Part shown: positions 56,735 through 64,000 of the stretch, in pieces
Layout of the letters: each line of letters starts with the position of its first letter
Numbering within the stretch: position 1 is the stretch's first letter
NCBI RefSeq assembly: GCF_013409255.1
Contig: NZ_JACCAS010000001.1
Coordinates: forward strand, 3,968,001-4,032,000
Source: Paraburkholderia bryophila
GTDB taxonomy: Bacteria > Pseudomonadota > Gammaproteobacteria > Burkholderiales > Burkholderiaceae
Direction: 5' to 3'
Length of the DNA: 64,000 nucleotides
Program-made: the position numbers and the translations under genes
Notes under the pieces: generated by a model
Databases searched by the model: none
What the model was told of the DNA's origin: nothing
Seen by the model: only the letters and a program-made list of their open reading frames with translations

Positions 56735-57739
56735 ATGTCCGACAATTTGACTCCTGAGCCGAAGGAACCGTCCCTGACAGGCAGCCCCCGATCGCCTGCC
56801 GATGAACCCGGCTGGGAACGCGCGGCGCTCGAACGCATCGCGCTGGCGGCGATCAACGAACAACGCGCGGCGCGCCGCTGGAAAATCTTTTTCCGGTTCG
56901 TGTTTCTGATCGTGCTGCTGCTGGTGATCTGGGGCGCGATCGATTTCTCCGGCGACAAGGTTGCGACCACTGGGCGTCACACGGCGGTGGTGGCGCTTGA
57001 CGGCGAAATCTCGGCCGATACCAACGCGAATGCGGAAGATATCAACACGGCGCTGGAAAGTGCGTTCGACGACGCCGGCACGGCGGGCGTGATCCTGCGC
57101 TGCAATAGCCCGGGTGGCAGCCCGGTGCAGGCGGGCATTATCTACAACGAGATTCGTCGGTTGCGCGCTAAATATCCGTCGATTCCGCTGTACGTGGTGG
57201 TCGGCGACATGTGTGCGTCGGGTGGTTATTACGCTGCCGCGGCCGCCGACAAGATTTACGTCGACAAGGCAAGCATTGTCGGTTCGATCGGCGTGTTGAT
57301 GGATAGCTTTGGTTTCACCGGTCTGATGGACAAGCTGGGGGTTCAGCGGCGCCTGCACACATCGGGTGAGAACAAGGGTTTTTTCGATCCGTTCTCACCG
57401 GAAACGCCGAAGATGGACGAACATGCGCAAGACATGCTCGATCAGATTCACGCGCAATTCATCGACGCGGTGCGCCAGGGGCGCGGCAAGCGCCTGCATG
57501 AAACGCCGGATATGTTCTCGGGGCTGTTCTGGACCGGGCAAAAAAGCGTGGAGCTAGGTCTGGCGGATGGTTTCGGCGACGCCGATTACGTCGCCCGCGA
57601 TCTCTTCAAGGCGCCGGATATCGTCGACTACACGGTGAAAGAGAGCATTACGGACCGGGTTGCGCGCAAGTTCGGCGCGGCGGTGGGCAGCGGTGCGGTG
57701 CATGCCATGGCGCTTGGCGGGAAGATGAGCCTGCGCTGA
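56735..57739 (+). CDS. sppA: Signal peptide peptidase SppA, S49 family
   Basis: 334 residues, the short type: cytoplasmic N-terminus, one membrane helix (FVFLIVLLLVIWGAIDF), then the S49 domain with GVILRCNSPGGSPVQAG, catalytic Ser in MCASGGYYAAAAADKIYVD and a lysine further on. Clears signal peptide remnants in the membrane. Terminator follows. Confidence 0.93.
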   Translation: MSDNLTPEPKEPSLTGSPRSPADEPGWERAALERIALAAINEQRAARRWKIFFRFVFLIVLLLVIWGAIDFSGDKVATTGRHTAVVALDGEISADTNANAEDINTALESAFDDAGTAGVILRCNSPGGSPVQAGIIYNEIRRLRAKYPSIPLYVVVGDMCASGGYYAAAAADKIYVDKASIVGSIGVLMDSFGFTGLMDKLGVQRRLHTSGENKGFFDPFSPETPKMDEHAQDMLDQIHAQFIDAVRQGRGKRLHETPDMFSGLFWTGQKSVELGLADGFGDADYVARDLFKAPDIVDYTVKESITDRVARKFGAAVGSGAVHAMALGGKMSLR

Positions 57740-57772
57740 TCGGCCGTGTGTAGCGCGTAACGATGCAATGTG

Positions 57773-57815
57773 AAAAGCCCCGCACGATCGAATGACGATC
57801 GTGCGGGGCTTTTTC
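57773..57815 (+). terminator. Bidirectional terminator after sppA
   Basis: GCCCCGCACGATCG / CGATCGTGCGGGGC, a 14-bp stem with A4 to the left and TTTTT to the right. It serves sppA and the convergent methyltransferase gene. Confidence 0.93.
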
Positions 57816-57863
57816 TTTGTGCCGCGTTTTTGCGGTGAGCGTTGCCGCTTTATCGGTCGCCGA

Positions 57864-58583
57864 TCAAACGGCCAGAATCAGAAAAATAGCCGGCCGCTTG
57901 TGCAAATCGAGCGCCGGCTTCTTCTTCCAGTCGGCCACGCTACGACTGGCAATGGTTTCCGTCTCCAGCGTCAGATCGACCGCCACGCAAACCAGCGTGG
58001 ACGGCGCGCACGTCGCGAGCAACGTGTCCAGCAAGGCGCGATTCCGATACGGCGTCTCGATAAAAATCTGCGTCTGCTTGCCCTTGCGCGACTGCTGCTC
58101 CAGGTCACGCAGACGTTTGGCGCGCTCAACGGCGTCGACCGGCAGATAGCCGTGAAACGCAAAACTCTGACCATTGAGCCCCGACGCCATCAGCGCCAGC
58201 AAAATCGAACTGGGTCCGACGAACGGCACCACTTTGACGCCGCGTTCATGCGCGCGCCGCACCAGCAGTGCGCCGGGATCCGCGACCGCCGGGCAGCCGG
58301 CCTCGGAGACGAGACCCGCGTCGGTGCCGGCCAGCAGCGGCGCGAGCAGCTTGTCGATCTCGCCGGCCGGCGTGTTGACGTTCAGTTCGCGAATCTCGAT
58401 GTCCTGGATCGGCCGTTCGGTGCCGACCTTTTTCAGGAAAGCGCGAGTCGTTTTCGCGTTTTCGCCGATGTAATACTGAAGCGCCGCCGCGCGAGCCCTG
58501 ACGGGTGCGGGCAGGACGGCGTCGAGCGCGTCGGCGTCGCCTTCCCCCAAGGTGTTCGGAATCAGGTATAGCGTGCCGCTCAT
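57864..58583 (-). CDS. RsmI-like SAM-dependent methyltransferase
   Basis: 239 residues of the tetrapyrrole methylase fold used by RsmI: LYLIPNTLG, LVSEAGCPAVADPGALLVRRAHERGVKVVPFVGPSSILLALMASG. Shorter and more divergent than canonical RsmI (about 285), so it is the second, SAM-dependent methyltransferase type often found near maf; its target may be 16S rRNA but is unproven. It starts directly at the maf stop. Confidence 0.88.
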   Translation of the reverse strand: MSGTLYLIPNTLGEGDADALDAVLPAPVRARAAALQYYIGENAKTTRAFLKKVGTERPIQDIEIRELNVNTPAGEIDKLLAPLLAGTDAGLVSEAGCPAVADPGALLVRRAHERGVKVVPFVGPSSILLALMASGLNGQSFAFHGYLPVDAVERAKRLRDLEQQSRKGKQTQIFIETPYRNRALLDTLLATCAPSTLVCVAVDLTLETETIASRSVADWKKKPALDLHKRPAIFLILAV

Positions 58584-59198
58584 TTATGCCCCCAGAAGTG
58601 GATAGCCCGCTGCGAGCAACATGCGCGACAGTGCAATCAATGGCAAGCCGACGAGCGCGGTAGGGTCGTCGGAGTGGATGGCCGCGAGCAAGGCAATGCC
58701 GAGCCCTTCGGATTTGGCGCTGCCGGCGACGTCGTACGGCGTTTCGGCGTGCAGATACGCTTCCAGCGAAGCGTCCGGCAAGTCGCGGAATTGCACGCGG
58801 GTGATAACGTCGAGCGCTTGCGCCTTGCCCGAGCGGTTGTCGAACAGGCACAGCGCGCTATGAAACAGCACTTCGCGGCCGCGCATCGCCTGTAATTGGG
58901 CGAGCGCCTTGTCGTGCGTGCCGGGCTTGCCGATCTGCAGGCCGTCGTAAGTGGCGACCTGGTCGGAGCCGATCACGAGCGCGGCGTCATTCGCGCCGAG
59001 CTTGTCGGCCACCGCGCGAGCCTTGGCTTCGGCGAGCCGCAGCGCGGTGACTTCGGGCGTTTCGCCGGCGAGCGGCGTCTCGTCGATGGCGGGCACGACG
59101 ACGTCGAACGGCACGCGCAGGCGCTCGAGCAACTCGCGACGGTACGGCGAGCTCGACGCCAGAATCAGGCGTGGCGGGCGGTTGAGGGAGTTTGACAT
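58584..59198 (-). CDS. maf: Maf-family nucleotide pyrophosphatase (YceF-like)
   Basis: 204 residues. Begins RLILASSSPYRRELLERL with the Maf loop, then EAKARAVADKLGANDAALVIGSDQV and GKPGTHDKALAQLQAM. Hydrolyses non-canonical nucleoside triphosphates (7-methyl-GTP in YceF). ATG at 59198 used; an upstream TTG would add two codons. Divergent from yceD. Confidence 0.94.
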   Translation of the reverse strand: MSNSLNRPPRLILASSSPYRRELLERLRVPFDVVVPAIDETPLAGETPEVTALRLAEAKARAVADKLGANDAALVIGSDQVATYDGLQIGKPGTHDKALAQLQAMRGREVLFHSALCLFDNRSGKAQALDVITRVQFRDLPDASLEAYLHAETPYDVAGSAKSEGLGIALLAAIHSDDPTALVGLPLIALSRMLLAAGYPLLGA

Positions 59199-59268
59199 GG
59201 TCAATCAGCGGCTAGGGAGGGGGGCGTACGGGGTTGCGCGAAATATGCGCAGGTACGGGCTTAAGTGT

Positions 59269-59297
59269 TTGACTCGAAAAGACAAAACGGATATGAT
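59269..59297 (+). promoter_or_regulatory. Sigma-70 promoter of yceD-rpmF
   Basis: TTGACT, 17-bp spacer, TATGAT; predicted start near 59304, about 130 bp ahead of yceD. The strong match suits a ribosomal protein operon. Confidence 0.8.
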
Positions 59298-59432
59298 TTC
59301 CGGCTTTTCATCGGTGTGCTTGCGCTACGTGGGTCTGGGCGCGTACAACTTGTGTGTACGAATCTCCAAGACTTACTGGCTGTTTGCGAACCGATTTACC
59401 CCGGCGAAATCCTTGCCGACGCAGGAGCGCAC

Positions 59433-60077
59433 ATGACTCAACATCCTGGCAACCCTGCTGGTCTGTCCGACCCGCACGATCTCGATCTGTTCGAATTTGC
59501 GCGGAGTGGGCGTCAGGCCGCGGGTGTCGTGCGCGTCTCGCAACTGCCGCGCATGTTAAACGAAGTCCCGGCAGAAGCGCCAGACCGCGACACCGCGTTC
59601 ACCTGGCAAGCCGAAGGCACGACGCAGCCGGAATTGCAGGACGACGGCGCCGAGGGTCCGCAGCCTTATTTGAGGTTAGCGATTCACGGCGCCGCTTGGC
59701 TCGACTGTCAGCGGTGCATGACGCCGTATTTGCAGGCATTCGACGTCGACGCAACTTATCGGATCGTCAACACTGAGGCGGAAGCCGAAGAGTTTCCGCT
59801 CGACGAGGATGAAGTCGAAGTGATCGTGGGTTCGCGCCAGTTCGATCTCATCGACTTGATCGAAGACGAGTTGCTGCTTTCGTTGCCGGTCGTGCCCAAG
59901 CACGAAGTCTGTCCTGAAGTGCACGAGAGCCTCGTCTCTGGTGTGGCCGGAGCAGAAGGCGAGGGCGACGAAGCCGAGTCGGACGAAGCTGGCGAGGGCG
60001 ATGAGCCCGAGCGGCCCAATCCGTTCGCGGCGCTCGAAAGTCTCAAGCGCGGTGAGCCGGACGACAAGAAGCACTAA
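59433..60077 (+). CDS. yceD: YceD (DUF177) 23S rRNA accumulation protein
   Basis: 214 residues. DUF177 core RLAIHGAAWLDCQRCMTPYLQAFDVDATYRIV and the acidic EEFPLDEDEVEVIVGSRQFDLIDLIEDELLLSLPVVPKHEVC with conserved cysteines. Tail is D/E-rich. Start at MTQHPGN after GCAGGAGCGC. Cotranscribed with rpmF, as in most bacteria. Confidence 0.93.
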   Translation: MTQHPGNPAGLSDPHDLDLFEFARSGRQAAGVVRVSQLPRMLNEVPAEAPDRDTAFTWQAEGTTQPELQDDGAEGPQPYLRLAIHGAAWLDCQRCMTPYLQAFDVDATYRIVNTEAEAEEFPLDEDEVEVIVGSRQFDLIDLIEDELLLSLPVVPKHEVCPEVHESLVSGVAGAEGEGDEAESDEAGEGDEPERPNPFAALESLKRGEPDDKKH

Positions 60078-60178
60078 ACAGTTGCGTGGTTGCGCGATGC
60101 GGGCGCATTGGCCATTCGGCCAGTGGCGGAGACCCGATCGGGCTGTGTTAGAATTCGGAAAATTTTTAGGAGTTAGTC

Positions 60179-60358
60179 ATGGCAGTTCAGCAAAACAAGA
60201 AGTCGCCGTCGAAGCGCGGCATGCACCGTTCGCACGATTTCCTGACGGCAGCGCCGCTGGCCGTGGAGCCGAGCACGGGCGAAGTGCATCTGCGTCACCA
60301 CGTTAGCCCGAACGGCTACTATCGCGGCAAGAAAGTCGTCAAGACGAAGAACGACTAA
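60179..60358 (+). CDS. rpmF: 50S ribosomal protein L32
   Basis: 59 residues: [37 protein letters not shown]. All L32 hallmarks present. AGGAG precedes the ATG. Too short to appear among long open frames. Confidence 0.98.
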
Positions 60359-60430
60359 TCGTTTCACTGCGTTGCGCCCTTTGGCGTTTCGCGTGGCGAT
60401 CGGCTCGCTTGACATTTTCCCGGCTCGGCA

Positions 60431-60459
60431 AAAAGGCGGCATTCAACTGCCGCTTTTTT
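60431..60459 (+). terminator. Terminator between rpmF and plsX
   Basis: GCGGCA / TGCCGC with loop TTCAAC and TTTTTT after. It may partly separate ribosomal from lipid gene expression. Confidence 0.75.
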
Positions 60460-60530
60460 GCGTCGGTCGCACCTGGCGCTTTAGTGCTTTCTGCGATCCC
60501 ATGCAGGGCGCCTGAAATTCGTCGCATTCC

Positions 60531-61637
60531 ATGACAGTAAAGCTCACGATAGATTGCATGGGAGGCGACCACGGCCCGTCCGTGACCGTTCCCGCTGCCG
60601 TTAACTTCGTTCGTTCGCATCCCGACGCGCAACTGCTGCTCGTTGGCATTGAAGGTGCGATTCGTGCGCAGTTGAAGAAGTTGAAGGCGCAAGACCTGCC
60701 GGCGCTGACCGTCGTCCCCGCTTCCGAGATCGTCGCCATGGACGATTCGGTTGAAGTCGCGCTGCGCAAGAAAAAAGATTCGTCCATGCGCGTTGCGCTG
60801 AACCGCGTCAAGGAAGGCGAGGCGCAAGCCTGCATTTCTGCCGGCAACACCGGCGCGCTGATGGCGGTATCGCGCTACGTGCTGAAAACGCTGTCGGGCA
60901 TTGAACGCCCGGCCATCGCGTTTGCCATGCCGAATCCCGACGGCTATACGACCATGCTCGACCTGGGCGCTAACGTCGACTGCGAACCGCAGCATCTGCT
61001 GCAGTTCGCGGAGATGGGGCACGCCCTCGTGTCGGCGCTCGAAGGCAAGGAGCGGCCCACCATCGGGCTGCTCAACATCGGCGAAGAAGTCATCAAGGGC
61101 AACGACACCATCAAGCGTGCCGGCGAACTGTTGCGCGCGAGTACACTCAACTTTCACGGTAACGTGGAAGGCAACGACATCTTCAAGGGCACGGTCGACG
61201 TGATCGTCTGCGATGGTTTCGTGGGTAACGTCGCGTTGAAGACGTCGGAAGGCCTCGCGCAGATGCTGAATGACATCATCAAGGAAGAGTTCGGCCGTTC
61301 GTGGCTCACCAAGCTGATGGCAGTGCTCGCTTTGCCGGTATTGATGCGTTTCAAGAAGCGTGTGGACCACCGGCAATACAATGGCGCCGCGCTGCTCGGC
61401 CTGCGTGGCCTTGTGATAAAAAGTCACGGGTCGGCGGACGCCTACGGGTTTGAGTGGGCTATCAAACGCGGGTATGATGCCGTCAAAAACGGCGTGCTGG
61501 AACGCCTTGCGCGAGCAATGGAAGAGAACGCGAGTTCTCTCGAACAGGCAGCGCGCGACGCGAGTGGTGCGGGTCACGCAAGCCCGATCGCAGGCCAGCC
61601 GGCCGAGCCCTACGCTGCGCAATCCTCGAAGGCATAA
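60531..61637 (+). CDS. plsX: Phosphate acyltransferase PlsX
   Basis: 368 residues. Opening [42 protein letters not shown] and [15 protein letters not shown] tail ([21 protein letters not shown]). Makes acyl-phosphate from acyl-ACP to start phospholipid synthesis. Stop and fabH start share one base (taATG). Confidence 0.97.
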   Translation: MTVKLTIDCMGGDHGPSVTVPAAVNFVRSHPDAQLLLVGIEGAIRAQLKKLKAQDLPALTVVPASEIVAMDDSVEVALRKKKDSSMRVALNRVKEGEAQACISAGNTGALMAVSRYVLKTLSGIERPAIAFAMPNPDGYTTMLDLGANVDCEPQHLLQFAEMGHALVSALEGKERPTIGLLNIGEEVIKGNDTIKRAGELLRASTLNFHGNVEGNDIFKGTVDVIVCDGFVGNVALKTSEGLAQMLNDIIKEEFGRSWLTKLMAVLALPVLMRFKKRVDHRQYNGAALLGLRGLVIKSHGSADAYGFEWAIKRGYDAVKNGVLERLARAMEENASSLEQAARDASGAGHASPIAGQPAEPYAAQSSKA

Positions 61638-62626
61638 TGGCTCAATCGACAATTTATTCCCGCGTGCTGGGCACCGGCAGCTACCTGCCGCCCGGGCGCG
61701 TCACCAATCAGGATCTGGCCGAACGTCTCGCCCGCCAGGGCGTCGAGACCAGTGACGAATGGATCGTCGCCCGTACGGGCATCCATGCGCGTCATTTCGC
61801 CGAGCCCGATGTCGCGACCAGCGACCTGGCGCTGATCGCCGCACAGCGCGCGATCGAAGCGGCGGACGTCGATCCGCAAACCATCGACCTGATCATCGTC
61901 GCCACCTCCACGCCTGACTTCGTGTTTCCGAGCACGGCGTGTCTGTTGCAGAACAAGCTCGGCATCAAGAACCACGGCGCGGCGTTCGACGTGCAAGCGG
62001 TCTGTTCCGGCTTCGCCTATGCGGTCGCCACGGCGGACAGCTTCATTCGCAGTGGCCAGCATCGCACAGCACTCGTGATCGGCGCGGAGACTTTCTCGCG
62101 CATTCTCGATTTCAAGGACCGCACCACCTGCGTGCTGTTCGGCGATGGCGCCGGCGCGGTGATCCTGCAGGCCTCCGACGAACCAGGCGTGCTGGCTAGT
62201 GCCCTGCACGCCGACGGCAGCCATTCGAACATTCTCTGCACGCCGGGTAATGTGAACGGCGGCGTGATCGAAGGCAGCGCGTTTCTGCACATGGACGGCC
62301 AGGCAGTGTTCAAGCTCGCCGTCAACGTGCTCGAAAAGGTCGCGGTCGAGGCGCTCGCCAAGGCGAATCTGTCGGCCGAGCAGATCGACTGGTTGATTCC
62401 GCACCAGGCCAATATCCGCATCATGCAAAGTACTTGCCGCAAGCTCGGCTTGCCGCAGGAGCGCATGGTCGTCACGGTGGGCGAGCACGGCAATACGTCG
62501 GCTGCGTCCATTCCGCTCGCATTCGACGTCGCGGTGCGCGACGGCCGCATCAAGCGCGGCCAGAACGTGCTGATCGAAGGCGTCGGCGGCGGCTTCACGT
62601 GGGGCGCGTCGGTCATCCGCTACTGA
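61637..62626 (+). CDS. fabH: 3-oxoacyl-ACP synthase III
   Basis: 329 residues. Catalytic Cys in [14 protein letters not shown], His in [13 protein letters not shown], Asn in [14 protein letters not shown]. Condenses acetyl-CoA with malonyl-ACP to initiate fatty acid synthesis. Operon with plsX and fabD. Confidence 0.97.
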   Translation: MAQSTIYSRVLGTGSYLPPGRVTNQDLAERLARQGVETSDEWIVARTGIHARHFAEPDVATSDLALIAAQRAIEAADVDPQTIDLIIVATSTPDFVFPSTACLLQNKLGIKNHGAAFDVQAVCSGFAYAVATADSFIRSGQHRTALVIGAETFSRILDFKDRTTCVLFGDGAGAVILQASDEPGVLASALHADGSHSNILCTPGNVNGGVIEGSAFLHMDGQAVFKLAVNVLEKVAVEALAKANLSAEQIDWLIPHQANIRIMQSTCRKLGLPQERMVVTVGEHGNTSAASIPLAFDVAVRDGRIKRGQNVLIEGVGGGFTWGASVIRY

Positions 62627-62714
62627 TAGCGGCGCCCGAGCGCGCCGGTGCGATATCGTTCGATGTCCGCGCCGCGCGCCACCCACATCTGACTCAATCG
62701 ATTTTGGGGACGTT

Positions 62715-63650
62715 ATGAAATTTGCGTTCGTTTTTCCTGGGCAGGGTTCGCAGACGGTCGGCATGCTCAACGCATTCGCCGATCACGCGATCGTGCGCGA
62801 GACGGTTCAGGAAGCCTCCGACGCGCTCAATCAGGACCTCGGCAAGCTGATCGCCGAAGGCCCGGTCGAAGATCTGAATCTCACCACCAACACCCAGCCG
62901 GTCATGCTGACCGCCGCTTACGCGATTTATCGCGCGTGGCAGCAGGCGGGCGGCCCGCAGCCGGCCATCGTCGCCGGTCATAGCCTCGGCGAATATACGG
63001 CGCTGGTTGCGGCCGGTGCGCTCGCGTTTCGTGACGCCGTGCCGCTCGTGCGCTTCCGCGCGCAAGCCATGCAAACCGCGGTGCCGGTCGGCGAAGGTGG
63101 CATGGCCGCGATTCTCGGCCTCGACGACGATACGGTGCGCGCGGTGTGCGCCGAAGCGTCGGTTGCGGGTGTCGTCGAAGCGGTCAATTTCAACGCGCCG
63201 TCGCAAGTCGTGATCGCGGGCCACAAGGCGGCGGTCGAGAAGGCCTGCGAAGTCGCCAAGGCGAAGGGCGCCAAGCGTGCGTTGCCGCTGCCGGTGTCGG
63301 CGCCGTTCCACTCGTCGCTGCTCAAGCCGGCTTCGGACCAACTGCGCGAGTATCTGGCCAGCGTCAACGTGCTGGTGCCGGCGATTCCGGTCATCAATAA
63401 CGTCGACGTCGCCGTCGTCAACGAACCGGCTCAGATCAAAGACGCGCTGGTGCGCCAGGCAGCGGGTGCGGTGCGCTGGGTCGAAAGCGTGCAGGCTATC
63501 GCGGCTCAGGGCGTCACGCATGTGATCGAATGCGGTCCTGGCAAGGTCCTTGCGGGTTTGACCAAGCGTATCGACGGCAATCTGATCGCCGCTTCGGTGT
63601 TCGATCCGGCTTCGCTCGAAGAAACGCTCAAGCTCGTGACGGCCGGCTGA
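62715..63650 (+). CDS. fabD: Malonyl-CoA:ACP transacylase
   Basis: 311 residues. Opening FAFVFPGQGSQTVGM, nucleophile Ser in VAGHSLGEYTALVAAG, Arg in VRFRAQAMQ, and His in PVSAPFHSSLL. Supplies malonyl-ACP. 88 bp after fabH. Confidence 0.97.
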   Translation: MKFAFVFPGQGSQTVGMLNAFADHAIVRETVQEASDALNQDLGKLIAEGPVEDLNLTTNTQPVMLTAAYAIYRAWQQAGGPQPAIVAGHSLGEYTALVAAGALAFRDAVPLVRFRAQAMQTAVPVGEGGMAAILGLDDDTVRAVCAEASVAGVVEAVNFNAPSQVVIAGHKAAVEKACEVAKAKGAKRALPLPVSAPFHSSLLKPASDQLREYLASVNVLVPAIPVINNVDVAVVNEPAQIKDALVRQAAGAVRWVESVQAIAAQGVTHVIECGPGKVLAGLTKRIDGNLIAASVFDPASLEETLKLVTAG

Positions 63651-63750
63651 ACGCCGCTTCGCAGCGTGTCCGGCAACGGGCGTCGAAGCGTGGCATCGGG
63701 ACACTGCATCAGCAATCAATCAGCCCTCCGAAGGGCATTCGGACTGACAG

Positions 63751-64000
63751 ATGGAAAAGACTCTCGACAAGCAGATCGCAATCGTGACGGGCGCATCGCG
63801 CGGCATCGGCCGTGCGATCGCGATGGAACTGGCGCGCCAGGGCGCGACGGTCATCGGCACGGCGACTAGCGAAAGCGGCGCGGCCGCGATCACCGAGGCG
63901 TTTAGCGCGGCCGGCGTGAACGGTCGCGGCGCGGTGCTCAACGTCAACGACGCGGCCGCGGCCGAAGCGTTGATCGACGGCACGGTGAAGGAGTTCGGCG
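63751..64000 (+). CDS. fabG: 3-oxoacyl-ACP reductase, 5' part
   Basis: First 83 codons only; the window ends inside the gene. MEKTLDKQIAIVTGASRGIGRAIAMELARQGA has the NADP-binding TGxxxGIG of SDR enzymes. Follows fabD by 100 bp in the usual fab order. Confidence 0.93.
   Translation, partial: MEKTLDKQIAIVTGASRGIGRAIAMELARQGATVIGTATSESGAAAITEAFSAAGVNGRGAVLNVNDAAAAEALIDGTVKEFG

Overview
The window comes from a high-GC betaproteobacterial chromosome, almost certainly Burkholderia sensu lato (Burkholderia or Paraburkholderia, main chromosome). The basis is protein-level resemblance and gene order: rsgA with an M48 protease and orn, pmbA with folA, the yceD-rpmF-plsX-fabH-fabD-fabG lipid block, an RNase E of about 1,111 residues with an R/E-rich tail, and VpsR-type sigma-54 activators. 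No rRNA, CRISPR array, transposase or phage gene was seen. Most of the window is core housekeeping DNA.

Layout: 1-7.8 kb holds a truncated CobD/CbiB-like gene, a zinc-ribbon protein, rsgA, the M48 protease, orn, mog, yjgA, pmbA and folA. 7.8-17.7 kb is the accessory highlight: a leftward operon of eight genes encoding a Fap-type functional amyloid system. It has two subunit-like proteins carrying the SGxxxxNxxxGxxNxQxN repeat, a C39 peptidase, a coiled-coil plus beta-barrel outer membrane exporter, three other secreted proteins and a VpsR-type sigma-54 activator as its last gene. A paralogous activator faces away at the upstream end. A good -24/-12 site and an 18-bp perfect palindrome lie before the first gene. 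17.9-20.8 kb has thyA and a Fic AMP-transferase with an AbiEi-like N-terminus, preceded by four exact 24-bp-period iterons that cover its promoter.

20.9-31.8 kb carries a FecR/DUF6600 secreted protein, an ArsR-like regulator, a tiny lipoprotein, a thioesterase, fumC, a phospholipase D lipoprotein, a BASS-family transporter, a MATE exporter and an S4-domain protein. 32-39 kb carries two small secreted K/A-rich proteins, a UvrD-like helicase, a conserved unknown protein, azlCD with an AraC regulator, and creA. At 39.4-39.6 kb are two identical tRNA-Asn genes, each followed by its own terminator. 39.7-47.1 kb: fdxA, pncB, a lutC-like gene, an NhaD-like antiporter, a 2-hydroxyacid dehydrogenase, rmuC, a GNAT enzyme and a small membrane protein.

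47.2-50.3 kb is the molybdenum cofactor operon moaA-mobA-moeA, with mog located separately near 4.5 kb. 50.5-57.7 kb: rne with a long leader, divergent from rluC-HAD phosphatase-Rieske-sppA. 57.8-64 kb: an RsmI-like methyltransferase with maf (leftward), then the rightward yceD-rpmF-plsX-fabH-fabD-fabG fatty-acid block, cut by the window end in fabG.

Product names rest on reading motifs and on family knowledge; no database search was run.
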